DNA of 64,000 nucleotides from Gordonia polyisoprenivorans NBRC 16320 = JCM 10675. Its GTDB lineage: Bacteria; Actinomycetota; Actinomycetes; Mycobacteriales; Mycobacteriaceae. Position 1 is the first letter of the stretch; every line of letters starts with the position of its first letter. The notes under the pieces were generated by a model. It was not told the origin of the DNA. It ran no database searches and saw only the letters and a list, made by a program, of their open reading frames with translations. A program made the position numbers and the translations under genes. The stretch spans positions 62,001 to 126,000 of the forward strand of contig NZ_BAEI01000054.1 of NCBI RefSeq assembly GCF_000241325.1, in the 5' to 3' direction. Shown here piece after piece: positions 10,606 to 19,809 of this stretch.

Positions 10606-12052
10606 CTGCCCGGAGCCGCAGCAGGGCGGGCGTCACCGCGGCCGACGGCATCGCCTCGTCCTGGCGGACGGGGTCGGCGCCGTCGAGGTGGACGAGCCGG
10701 TCTCCGGGGCGGTCGGCGAGGCGGGTGAGGAATTCGTCGAAGGCGGCGGCGAGCGTGCGTGCGTCCTCGGCTGCCCCGTCGACCGCGCGGATGACCACCT
10801 CGGCGGGAAGACCCCTGCGGCGCAACTGTATCTGGATCTCCACGTCGGAGACCGGTCCCGACGCCAGGGCGTGGACGACCATCGGTTCACCGCCCATGGT
10901 CTGGGTGGTGGTGTGCGACATGACATTCACGCCCAGACCGAACATGCGATACGGGCCGGTCGATTCGGCGGGGTTTGTCGATGTGGCGGGGTTTGTCGAT
11001 GTGGCGGCAGCGGCGGCGAGCGCGCGACCGAGATCCTCACCGCGGAATCGGCTGTGCGGCAGGAGCGAGAACAGGGCACGGTCGACGCGTCGGGCGAGGT
11101 CGGTGAGACGATCGCGATCGGATGCCTGCACCCGTAGCGGCAGGACACTGGTCACCATCGACGGGGTCGTCCGGATCCGGCGGTCCACCCGGCCACTGAC
11201 CGGTAGTGCGAACACGAGGTCGTCCTTGCCGGTGCGGGTGTGGGCGAAGGCGGCGACCGCGGCGATCAGCATGATCGTCGGCCGGACCCCGGCGCGCGTG
11301 GCCGATTCCCGGAGCACCGACAGACGTTCGACATCGATCTCGAAACGTGCGTGTGCGCGTCCGACGCCCGGCGCCACCTCACCCTCGAGCAGCCGAACCG
11401 GATCGGGCCGGTCGGCCATCATCGTGGTCCAATGCCGTCGATCCGCCTCGAATTCCGGGCCGGTGCGATAGGCCTGCTCGGATTCGATGACCTCGCGCAA
11501 TGTCCAGCCCGCGGCCGGGGTGGCGCCCTCGTACGCCGAGCGCACGGCCTCGCAGAAGGCGACCAGACCCATCCCGTCGCAGACGAGGTGATGGACCTTC
11601 AGATAGATGTACACCGGTGTCGGCGCGCCGGCAGCGCGCCCGCCCACCCGGAGCAGACTGCACTCGGTCAACGGGCCCGCATGAATGTCCATGGGCCGCG
11701 CCATGTCCGCGGCCATCCACTGATGGGCGTCGCGGCCGCGCAGGTCGACGATGGGCACATCGAAGTCCTCGATCGGCAGGACGCGCTGACCGAGTTCGCC
11801 GTCGAGCTCGGTGAACACCGCGCGCATCGCCTCGGCCCGATCGATGGTGGCCAGGACCGCCGCGCGGAGACGTTCGAGATCCAACGACGCCGTGGCCTCG
11901 ATGTAGAGCCCGGTGTTGTAGAGCGCGGGGTCGGCGGCCACCTGCAGCCCGAAGTAGATGTCGCGCTGTCCGGCGAGCACGGGCACCACCGGTTCGCCCG
12001 CACCGGTTCCGGGGGCTGACGCGGATGCGGACGGTTGGGTCGTCGAGGTCAC
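10346..12052 (-). CDS. NRPS 3, N-terminal part (EntF-type condensation domain), ends in a frameshift
   Basis: This is the start of the third NRPS gene; its ATG overlaps the stop of NRPS 2 by 4 nt. Residues ~20-430 form a condensation domain with an intact HHLVCDG site near residue 155. A later RFRGEDL stretch is typical of EntF/DhbF-type C domains, which accept aryl acids from a carrier protein. After about residue 500 the sequence enters an epimerase-like domain. At a run of five C (+ strand, 10522-10526) the frame is lost, and the last ~55 residues of the literal ORF are out-of-frame sequence. Removing one base joins TIEG to ILGRLSARHDALRTTL, a normal NRPS sequence, so the intact gene would be 1-12052 and beyond. 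Either this is a sequencing error or the gene is broken here. No A or T domain separates this C domain from the next one, which is unusual. Confidence 0.8.
   Translation of the reverse strand: MTSTTQPSASASAPGTGAGEPVVPVLAGQRDIYFGLQVAADPALYNTGLYIEATASLDLERLRAAVLATIDRAEAMRAVFTELDGELGQRVLPIEDFDVPIVDLRGRDAHQWMAADMARPMDIHAGPLTECSLLRVGGRAAGAPTPVYIYLKVHHLVCDGMGLVAFCEAVRSAYEGATPAAGWTLREVIESEQAYRTGPEFEADRRHWTTMMADRPDPVRLLEGEVAPGVGRAHARFEIDVERLSVLRESATRAGVRPTIMLIAAVAAFAHTRTGKDDLVFALPVSGRVDRRIRTTPSMVTSVLPLRVQASDRDRLTDLARRVDRALFSLLPHSRFRGEDLGRALAAAAATSTNPATSTNPAESTGPYRMFGLGVNVMSHTTTQTMGGEPMVVHALASGPVSDVEIQIQLRRRGLPAEVVIRAVDGAAEDARTLAAAFDEFLTRLADRPGDRLVHLDGADPVRQDEAMPSAAVTPALLRLRAGGDDPEELPPSRIHVSVAPQTTAETIEGDSRPSVGTSRCAAHHPLPPGADPLDTEHRAHRHRSDPARRHPGRDHDAAAGAAIRDPR
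10968..11003 (-). repeat. Two in-frame 18-bp repeats in NRPS 3
   Basis: Two perfect 18-bp units encode ATSTNP twice, in a loop of the first condensation domain between RFRGEDL and the region corresponding to the C-domain latch. Confidence 0.75.
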
Positions 12053-15000
12053 GTGGGAACTCCAGAATCGTCGAATGCGGACTCGTCACGTGCGGACAGG
12101 GCGGCCAGGGTGGACAACGCATCCGCCCATGCCACGCCCAATCGCGTCACCGCGTCGTCGCTCAGAAAGTGCTGCAGGTAGCCGAAGGTCGCCGAGAGAA
12201 CGGGCCCGTGCGCCTCGTCCCGGCACACCACGTCGATCTCGAGCAGATGATCGCAGCCGAGATCGGGGTCGGGCAGCGCCCGCAACGACGACGACTCGGC
12301 CGACGGCTGCCACGCGCCACCGCTGCCCACGGTGAATCGGCCCAGATAGTTCAGCAACACCGAGGCCTTCGGCATCGTCGCCAACGCCGCCGAGGTCTGC
12401 GGGTTGAGGTGACGCAGCATCCCGTATCCTGCTCCGGCGCAGGGCGTTTCGTGCCATTGCCGGTCGGCGTCACGGACCGCGTCCAGCGGGTCCGCGTCGT
12501 CGGCGGGTCCGGACAGACGCACGGGTGCCATGGTGGTGAACCACCCGACGGTGTGTGAGAGATCCATGGCTCCCAGGCCGGCCGCCTCGGTATCGCGGCC
12601 GTGACGCTCGGTGTCGACGATCAGATCGGCGGTGCGCAGGACCGCCGAGGCGGCGATTCGCAACGCGCCCAGGAAGATCGATGTCACCCCGACATCGAAT
12701 GCGGCAGGCGCGTCGGTCACCAGCGCCCGCGAGGTCGCCACGTCGAGGGTGACCACATGACGACGCTGATCGCCGACCACCCCAACGCCCGCGGGTACAC
12801 CGGGCAGCAGGTCGCCGCCGGGTGCGAGAACCCGAACCCAGTGGTCGAGTTCGCCGAGCAGCTCCGGTGCGCCCGCGCGAGCCGCCACCGCCGCGGCGTG
12901 GTCGGCGATGGTCGCATCGGAGCCCGCGGGCAGTCTGCCGTCGGTGTGGAAGGCCACGAGGTCGTCGATGAGGATGCGGCGCGACACCCCGTCGACGGCG
13001 AGGTGATGGATCACCAGCACGAGCCGACCGGCATCCGCGTCGGTCGCCGGCCGAAGATGGGCGGCGGCGACCATACGTCCCTGCGTCGGTGCCAGGCGTG
13101 CGGCCGCGGCGTCGGAGGCGACGGTGACGGTGTCGGCGACACTTCCGTGGGCATCGATCGGCATCTCGACGAGAATCTCGGCCGCGGGGACCGATCCGGG
13201 TGGCGACACCGTCAGGCCCCACACCCCGGCGGTCACAGACAGGGTCATGCGCAACGCATCGTGATGATCGAGAAGCGCTTGGAGTGCGGCGGTGAGGGAT
13301 TCGGTGTCGGCATCCGGTGGGGTGTCGATCACGAGCGACTGGTTCACGCGGTCCACGGTGCCGCCGAGCTCGCGCAGGCGGTGCATGATCGGCAACAGGG
13401 CGACGGGCGTGGGGGCCGAGTGCGGGGCAGCCGTGTCGTTCGGCGCACCGTCGTTCGGCGCACTGTCAGCGGGCGCGACGATCGGTTCGGCAACGCCGGC
13501 GAGACCGGCGACGGTTCGGTGCGCGAACACCTCGCGCGGCGTGATCCGCAGGCCTCGGCGTCGAGCCCGGTTGACGATCGTGGTGGACAGGATGGAGTCA
13601 CCACCGAGGGCGAAGAAGTCGTCGTCGACGCCGATCGACGTGGGGTCGAGCCGCAGCGTCTCGGCGAAGATCTCCTGGATCATCCGTTCGGCGTCGGTGA
13701 TGGGCTCACGGCCCGCACCCGACTCGGCCGGGGGTTCGGGATCGGGGAGTGCCGACGTATCGGTCTTACCGTTGGTGGTCAACGGGATCCGGTCGAGCAG
13801 GGTGATCGCGGCGGGCACCAGGTGCTCGGGCAACCGCTGGGCGAGTGCGGTCCGGACGGCGTCGCCGGTCAACTCGGCACCGGCCGGATCATGGCCTGCG
13901 GGAACGACGTAGGCGAGCAGCCGGGGATCACCACCGGGGCCGGGACGGGCGATGGTGACCGCATCGGCGACTCCGCGCAGCGAGCCGATCGCTGCGGTCA
14001 CCTCGCCGAGTTCGATGCGGTAGCCGCGGATCTTGACCTGCAGATCGCTGCGGCCGACGTAGTGCAGCTCACCGGTCGCGGTGCGGCGGAACAGGTCACC
14101 GGTGCGATAGACGAGCCCGCCCGGGCTCGTCGGGTCGGCGACGAATCGGGTGGCGCACAATGCCGGCCGGTGCAGGTAACCGGCGGCGACCTGCGGGCCG
14201 GCCAGATACAACTCGCCGACCACGCCGACGGGGACCGGTCGCAGGTGCCGGTCGAGTAATCGCCCGGTGAATCCGGGGAGCAGCGCACCGACGTCGCTGC
14301 CGGTGGCGTGAGCGGCTGCGGCGGCGTCGATCTCGCGGTGGGTGGCGTGCACGGTGATCTCGGTGATGCCGTACATGTTCACCGCGCGGACCCTCGGGTG
14401 ACGGCGCAGGAAGCCGGTGAGCCGTCGGGGGTCGAGGGCTTCGCCGCCGAACACGAGATACCGTAGCGACGCCAACGAGGTGGGGCCGGAAGTATTGTCG
14501 TACAACGATTCACCGGTCTCGGCCGACGACACCGTGGCATCGAGAGCGGCGAACGCCGACGGCGTCTGATTGAGCACGGTGACGCCCTCGCGGGTGATCA
14601 GTGCGGCGAGATCGGCGGGGGACCGGGTGGTGTCCCGATCGGCGATCACCAGCCGGGCGCCGGTCGACAACGCGCCCCACATCTCCCACACGGAGAAGTC
14701 GAATGCGTAGGAGTGGAACAGCATCCAGACGTCGTCGGCGTCGACGTCGAAGAGGCCCCGGGTATTCGCGAGCAGCGCGCAGACGTTGCCGTGGGTCACC
14801 TGGACGCCCTTGGGGCGCCCGGTCGATCCGGAGGTGAAGATCACATATGCCGTGTGCCGGGCGCCGATCGTGATCTCGGACCACTCGGCCGGCGGGCCGT
14901 CCGAGCCGGCGCGGCTCAGGTAATCGGCGTCGACGGTGAGCACCGGTCGGGCGTCGTCGAGGATCGTCTCGATCCGCTCGGCCGGGTAGGCGTGATCGAT

Positions 15001-18000
15001 GGGGACGTAGGCCGCTCCGGCGCGCAGCACGGCGAGAACCGCGATCACCTGATCGGCACCGCGGGGCAGCACCAGTGCCACCAGGTCGCCCGCCGTGACG
15101 CCGTCGGCGACCAGCTGCGACGCGAGTTGCGCACTACGCGAGTCGATCTCGCGGTAGGTCAGAGAGGTTGTGACGTCGCTGATCGCGACCCGGTCCGGGT
15201 GTGTCGCCACGGTCGAGGTGAACACCTCGACCAGCGTCGACGGACCGCGGGTGGCCTCGGCGGCGCCTCGATTCTCGTCCGGAACCCCTACTGACGCAAG
15301 CGCATGGACCGCATCGGGCATGACGAGCCCGGCCAGCCGCCGGTCGGGGTCGGTGGCCAGCACGTCGAGCACGGCGACGGCGCGATCGGCGAGCCGATGT
15401 GCGGTGTCGTCGTCGAACAGATCGGTCGCGTACTCGAGCCGCAGTCGCAGTCCACTGCCGTCGCCGGTGTCGGGTAGACCCACGAATTCGTAGGTGAGAT
15501 CGAATTTCGCCGTACGGGTGGTCGGGAACAGCGGCGTGGCCACGAGCCCGCCGAACTCCGGGGCCACGATGGGATCGCGGTACTGCACCATGGTCTGGAA
15601 CAGCGGGTGCCGAGCCAGCGATCGGGTCGGTGCGAGCGCGGCGACGAGCTGCTCGAACGGCAGATCGGCGTGCGCGTACGCGTCGAGATCGGCGCTGCGG
15701 ACACGTGTGAGTACCTGTGCCAGAGTGGGATTCCCGCGCAGGTCGGTGCGCAGGGCGAGCGTGTTGACGAACATCCCGATCAGGTCTTCGGCGGCGGCGT
15801 CACCGCGGCCGGCGATCGGGGTGCCGACCACGATGTCGTCACCGGCACCAGAGGCGGCGAGGCTCAGCGCGACCGCGGCGTGGACCACCATGAAGCGCGA
15901 CGTACCCGTTGCCGCTGCGAGACGGTCGAGGGCACGGCAGACACCGAGCGGGAGCGTGCGATGAACCTCGGCGCCGCGATGGGACGGTTCGACCGGCCGG
16001 GCGCGATCGACCGGTAGTGCGATCTCGTCGGGTATCCCGTCGAGTGTCTCCCGCCAGTACGAGAGTTGCTCGGCGGCAAGCGAATGCGGATCGGACTCGT
16101 CACCGAGCCGCGCCAGCTGCCAGATCGTGTGATCGACGAATTGGACCGCCGGAGCGGCGGGAACCCGATCATCTCGGTGCTCGACGACGGCGCGATACCC
16201 GGCAGCGAGTTCGTCGAACAGTCGTCCCGCCGACCACTCGTCCGCGGCGATGTGATGCACCGTGATCAGCAACACCGACGATGTCGCCGACAGGGCGATC
16301 AGGTCGGCGCGCAGGACCCGGTCGCGGGCGAGATCGAACGGTCGTGCGATGAGCGCGGCCATGGTTCTGTCGAGGTCGGTGGTGTCGTGCTCGGTGGTCC
16401 CCGGGCCGTGCTCGTCGAGGCGGTGCTCGTCGAGTGTCGTCGCCACCGCATCCGGGGCATCGATGACGGGATGGCCGTCGACGATGCGGGTTCGCAACAC
16501 CTCGTGGCGGGTGACGATGCCGTGTAGGGAGTCCCGCAGGGCGCCGGCATCGATCGCGGTGCCGGCGTGGGCGTCGAGCCGGACGGCGAAGGCCACCGTG
16601 TAGGCGGAATCGTCGACTCCGGCCTGGAACAAGAGCCGTTGTTGAGCCGGCGACAACGGCAGCGGATCGGGGCGCTCTGCGGCGCGGGGCCCGGACCCGC
16701 CGGTGGTGTCGTCTGCATCCGTGGCGTCGCGGCCGTCGGCAAGTGGGAGCAACCCCGCCAGATCGGCGAGTACCGGGTTGTCGAAGACGTCGGCGACCTG
16801 CAGTGCCCGGCCGGTGGCGACGCGCAGCCGGGTCACCATCCTCGTCGCCGACAGTGAGTGGCCGCCGAGATCGAAGAAGTTCGCATCGACGACCGGTTCA
16901 TCGATGCCGAGGACGTCCGCGGCCGCGGCGACCACAAGTCGTTCGTTGTCGGTCCGGGGCTCCCGTCCGCCGGTGCTCGCAGCGTGGTCCTCGGGGGCGA
17001 TGAGTGCCCGGCGATCCACCTTGCCGCCGGGGGTGAGCGGCAACTCGTCGAGCACGGTGATCGTCGACGGCACCATCGCCGCGGGTAGGGCCTGACCCAC
17101 CGACGCGGTGACCGACTGCGGTGACACGGTCCCGGAGACGAACGCGTGGATTCGGTGGTGGCCGTCGCGAGTTCCGGTGGTGGTCACCGCGGCCTGCGCC
17201 ACGCCGTGCACGGCGGTCAGAGCGGCTTCGACCTCGCCGAGTTCGACTCGCACACCGCGGATCTTGACCTGTGCGTCGCGGCGTCCGAGTAGCCGCAGTC
17301 GCCCGGCGGTGTCGATCAGCCCTCGGTCACCGGTCCGATACATCCGTGCACCACCGGTGACGTCGGCGACGAAATGGGTGGCCGTCCACTCGGGATGCGC
17401 GCGATAGCCGCGTCCGAGTTGTCCGGCGCCGGGCCGTATTTCGGACACATACACCTCGCCCACGGTGCCTGCCGGTACCGGACGCAGCAGGTGATCGAGT
17501 ACGACGATGCGCGTGCCCGGCACCGGTGTTCCGACGTGGATCGCGCCACCGTGGTCGCCTGTGATCGCGCCCGTCGTGACATCGCCGGCGACCTCGGAGG
17601 AACCGTAGGAGTTGATGACCTCACCGGCATGTGGGGTGAGCGCAGCCGCGACGGCCGGGGGCAACGGTTCACCGGAAACGATCCATCGATCGAGATCCGG
17701 TGCACGACCGTCCTCGACGATGGTGTGCGCGAGTGACGGCACGGCGGTGATCTGCCGGACGCCTTGGGCGGCAGCGAGTTCGGCGAGTCGGCCGGCGTCA
17801 CGGAGTTCGGCGTCGGAGGCGAGGACGACGGTGGCCCCGGCCGACAACGCGCCGAGGAGCTCGGTGGTTCCGTCGATGAAGGCGATCGAACTCTTGGCGA
17901 GGATCACCGGGGCTGCCCAGTCGGTGGCGGCCCAGGAGAGCCGGCGAGCCAGGGCGCCTGCGGTGCCGATGACTGCCTTCGGTGTACCGGTGGACCCGGA

Positions 18001-19809
18001 GGTGTAGACCAGGTAGGCGGCCGAATCCGGATGTGGCGATACCGGTTCGGTGTCGGACGCGGTGTCGGCGGCGAGCTCAGCGCGGGTGAGTTCGGGCCGG
18101 GTCAGCTCGGCGTGGGTCAACTCGGTGCAGGTCAGTTCGGCGGCGAGGGCGTCGTCGACGACGAGGTCCGGGCGCGCGTCGGTGAGCATGAACTCCACCC
18201 GGGCCCTCGGGTAGGCGGGATCGATCGGTAGGTAGGCGGCGCCGACCCGGAGCACGGCGAGCAGCACGGCGACCATGCCCGGCGTGCGGTGCGCCTGGAT
18301 CGCGACGATCGACTCGGTGCCGATACCCCGCGCCCGCAGCGCGGCGGCGGCGCATGCCGCGGCGCGGTCGAGGTCGCGGCGCGAGACGCTGACCTCGCCG
18401 GCGAGGAGAGCAACCGCGTCACCCTGTCCGGCGGCGAGGTGTGCGATGCGCCGGGCAGGTGGCTCCGCGGCGGTGGCGGGTGGTCCGGACATGATGGAGG
18501 GGTCGCCGCGGTCCGATCGTGGCAGTCCGCCGCGTGGTGTGTCCGGTGCGGCGGCGATCGTCTCCAGCATGCCGAGGAGGCGATCGAGCAGCGCCGGGTC
18601 AGCGCCGCGGTGCTCGAGCAGGATTCGGATGTCGGGTTCATCCTCGACGAGAACCGTTGCGGCGTAGGTGTTCTCGTCCTCGAGCTGGGGTCGGACCGCG
18701 CCGCGGGGAAAGCTCTCGAAGACGAGCAGCGTGTTGAACAGTTCCCCGAGCCCGGTCGCCGCGCCGATGTCACCGAGAGCGGTGTGGTGATGGGGGAGCA
18801 GGGCGAGTTGTTCGCGCTGGAGTCGGGTGATGAGCTCGACGACGGTCTCGGTGGGGTCGAGCCGGACCCGCACCGGGATCGTGTTGATCAGCATGCCGAC
18901 CATCTCGTCGACACCGGGCAGTGCGGGATCACGGCCCGAGACCACCGCGCCGAAGACGACATCGTCGGAGTCGTCGAGGTCGGCGAGCACCAACGCCCAC
19001 GCGACCTGGATGAGGGTGTTGACCGAGGCGCCCGCGGATCGTGCGGTGGTACGTAGCCGCCGCGACGCCTCGACACCGAGGAAGCGTGCGATCACCCGGG
19101 AACGGTGTGCGGCATCGGGATCGACCGGTACGAGGGTCGGTGCCCGCAGGCCAGTCAGCGCGTGACGCCACGAGTCCAGTCCGCTCGGCAGCGTCGTCCG
19201 CCACCGATGGAAGTCACTGATGGGAACGACCGGGTCGAGTGGTTCGCCGCGCAGCACGTGCACGATCTCGTCGACGACGCGGTGCAGGGACCATCCGTCG
19301 AGGGCCACGTGGTGGACCACCAGCAGCAGGTGTGCGGTACCGGCGCGCGCGTCGCGGGCCACGACCGCGCGCAGGGGAGGTGCGGAGGTCAGGGAGATCC
19401 CCTGCCGGCGCAGGGATTCGCGGAGGCCGTCGGGCCCCCCCGACTCGGCGGGATCGACGGTGTCGATCCGGATCTCGACCTCGGTGTGCACGCGGGCGAC
19501 CGGCGCCCCGGTACGTCGTCGCGTGTAAGAGGTCCGCAGCATGGCGTGCCGGGCGATCACCGTCTCCAGCGCCGACCGTAGCGCCGAGTCGTCGACATCG
19601 CCGGAGTCGGCACCGGACGCGACGACGGCGAGGTCGAGATCGGCGATGATCAGGTACGGGTCGTGGGAGTCGTGCTCGCGCGACCGCGTGGAGTGATAGA
19701 CGATCGCCTCCTGCACCGCGGTCAGTGGCAACACGTCCTCGAGCGCCGGCTTTGCCTGCGTGTCAACGCTTTCGGTGACGGCGCCATCTGTTGCCTTCGG
19801 AGCGCTCAC
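12049..19809 (-). CDS. NRPS 2: C-A-T-C-A(Thr)-T-E (2586 aa)
   Basis: Dimodular nonribosomal peptide synthetase of the siderophore cluster. Approximate residues: C 20-430 (HHVALDG ~165), A 430-930 (YTSGSTGTPKA ~598), T with LGGHS ~985, C 1050-1480 (HHIAADE ~1182), A 1500-2010, T with LGGDS ~2072, E 2110-2570 (HHLAVDG ~2268, RHLNPQT, LNYLGRF ~2490). The second A domain has FDFSVWE and YGITEITVH; the eye-read code DFWNVGMVHK is a standard threonine code. With the terminal E domain it should deliver a D-configured Thr (D-allo-Thr). The first A domain has an unusual FIDGTTELL in place of the A4 core, and I do not assign its substrate. It also carries five 15-bp repeats (ELTxx) between A2 and A3. 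The gene overlaps its neighbours by 4 nt on both sides, so the three genes are one translationally coupled operon. Confidence 0.93.
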   Translation of the reverse strand: MSAPKATDGAVTESVDTQAKPALEDVLPLTAVQEAIVYHSTRSREHDSHDPYLIIADLDLAVVASGADSGDVDDSALRSALETVIARHAMLRTSYTRRRTGAPVARVHTEVEIRIDTVDPAESGGPDGLRESLRRQGISLTSAPPLRAVVARDARAGTAHLLLVVHHVALDGWSLHRVVDEIVHVLRGEPLDPVVPISDFHRWRTTLPSGLDSWRHALTGLRAPTLVPVDPDAAHRSRVIARFLGVEASRRLRTTARSAGASVNTLIQVAWALVLADLDDSDDVVFGAVVSGRDPALPGVDEMVGMLINTIPVRVRLDPTETVVELITRLQREQLALLPHHHTALGDIGAATGLGELFNTLLVFESFPRGAVRPQLEDENTYAATVLVEDEPDIRILLEHRGADPALLDRLLGMLETIAAAPDTPRGGLPRSDRGDPSIMSGPPATAAEPPARRIAHLAAGQGDAVALLAGEVSVSRRDLDRAAACAAAALRARGIGTESIVAIQAHRTPGMVAVLLAVLRVGAAYLPIDPAYPRARVEFMLTDARPDLVVDDALAAELTCTELTHAELTRPELTRAELAADTASDTEPVSPHPDSAAYLVYTSGSTGTPKAVIGTAGALARRLSWAATDWAAPVILAKSSIAFIDGTTELLGALSAGATVVLASDAELRDAGRLAELAAAQGVRQITAVPSLAHTIVEDGRAPDLDRWIVSGEPLPPAVAAALTPHAGEVINSYGSSEVAGDVTTGAITGDHGGAIHVGTPVPGTRIVVLDHLLRPVPAGTVGEVYVSEIRPGAGQLGRGYRAHPEWTATHFVADVTGGARMYRTGDRGLIDTAGRLRLLGRRDAQVKIRGVRVELGEVEAALTAVHGVAQAAVTTTGTRDGHHRIHAFVSGTVSPQSVTASVGQALPAAMVPSTITVLDELPLTPGGKVDRRALIAPEDHAASTGGREPRTDNERLVVAAAADVLGIDEPVVDANFFDLGGHSLSATRMVTRLRVATGRALQVADVFDNPVLADLAGLLPLADGRDATDADDTTGGSGPRAAERPDPLPLSPAQQRLLFQAGVDDSAYTVAFAVRLDAHAGTAIDAGALRDSLHGIVTRHEVLRTRIVDGHPVIDAPDAVATTLDEHRLDEHGPGTTEHDTTDLDRTMAALIARPFDLARDRVLRADLIALSATSSVLLITVHHIAADEWSAGRLFDELAAGYRAVVEHRDDRVPAAPAVQFVDHTIWQLARLGDESDPHSLAAEQLSYWRETLDGIPDEIALPVDRARPVEPSHRGAEVHRTLPLGVCRALDRLAAATGTSRFMVVHAAVALSLAASGAGDDIVVGTPIAGRGDAAAEDLIGMFVNTLALRTDLRGNPTLAQVLTRVRSADLDAYAHADLPFEQLVAALAPTRSLARHPLFQTMVQYRDPIVAPEFGGLVATPLFPTTRTAKFDLTYEFVGLPDTGDGSGLRLRLEYATDLFDDDTAHRLADRAVAVLDVLATDPDRRLAGLVMPDAVHALASVGVPDENRGAAEATRGPSTLVEVFTSTVATHPDRVAISDVTTSLTYREIDSRSAQLASQLVADGVTAGDLVALVLPRGADQVIAVLAVLRAGAAYVPIDHAYPAERIETILDDARPVLTVDADYLSRAGSDGPPAEWSEITIGARHTAYVIFTSGSTGRPKGVQVTHGNVCALLANTRGLFDVDADDVWMLFHSYAFDFSVWEMWGALSTGARLVIADRDTTRSPADLAALITREGVTVLNQTPSAFAALDATVSSAETGESLYDNTSGPTSLASLRYLVFGGEALDPRRLTGFLRRHPRVRAVNMYGITEITVHATHREIDAAAAAHATGSDVGALLPGFTGRLLDRHLRPVPVGVVGELYLAGPQVAAGYLHRPALCATRFVADPTSPGGLVYRTGDLFRRTATGELHYVGRSDLQVKIRGYRIELGEVTAAIGSLRGVADAVTIARPGPGGDPRLLAYVVPAGHDPAGAELTGDAVRTALAQRLPEHLVPAAITLLDRIPLTTNGKTDTSALPDPEPPAESGAGREPITDAERMIQEIFAETLRLDPTSIGVDDDFFALGGDSILSTTIVNRARRRGLRITPREVFAHRTVAGLAGVAEPIVAPADSAPNDGAPNDTAAPHSAPTPVALLPIMHRLRELGGTVDRVNQSLVIDTPPDADTESLTAALQALLDHHDALRMTLSVTAGVWGLTVSPPGSVPAAEILVEMPIDAHGSVADTVTVASDAAAARLAPTQGRMVAAAHLRPATDADAGRLVLVIHHLAVDGVSRRILIDDLVAFHTDGRLPAGSDATIADHAAAVAARAGAPELLGELDHWVRVLAPGGDLLPGVPAGVGVVGDQRRHVVTLDVATSRALVTDAPAAFDVGVTSIFLGALRIAASAVLRTADLIVDTERHGRDTEAAGLGAMDLSHTVGWFTTMAPVRLSGPADDADPLDAVRDADRQWHETPCAGAGYGMLRHLNPQTSAALATMPKASVLLNYLGRFTVGSGGAWQPSAESSSLRALPDPDLGCDHLLEIDVVCRDEAHGPVLSATFGYLQHFLSDDAVTRLGVAWADALSTLAALSARDESAFDDSGVPT
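18073..18147 (-). repeat. Five in-frame 15-bp repeats inside the first A domain of NRPS 2
   Basis: Five imperfect 15-bp units encode ELTCT, ELTHA, ELTRP, ELTRA and ELAAD in tandem. They lie between core motifs A2 and A3, in a surface loop rather than in the catalytic core, so they should lengthen a loop without stopping activity. Confidence 0.8.

Noticed and set aside
12601..14259. 552-codon plus-strand ORF
   Set aside because: Antisense shadow of the T-E region of NRPS 2.
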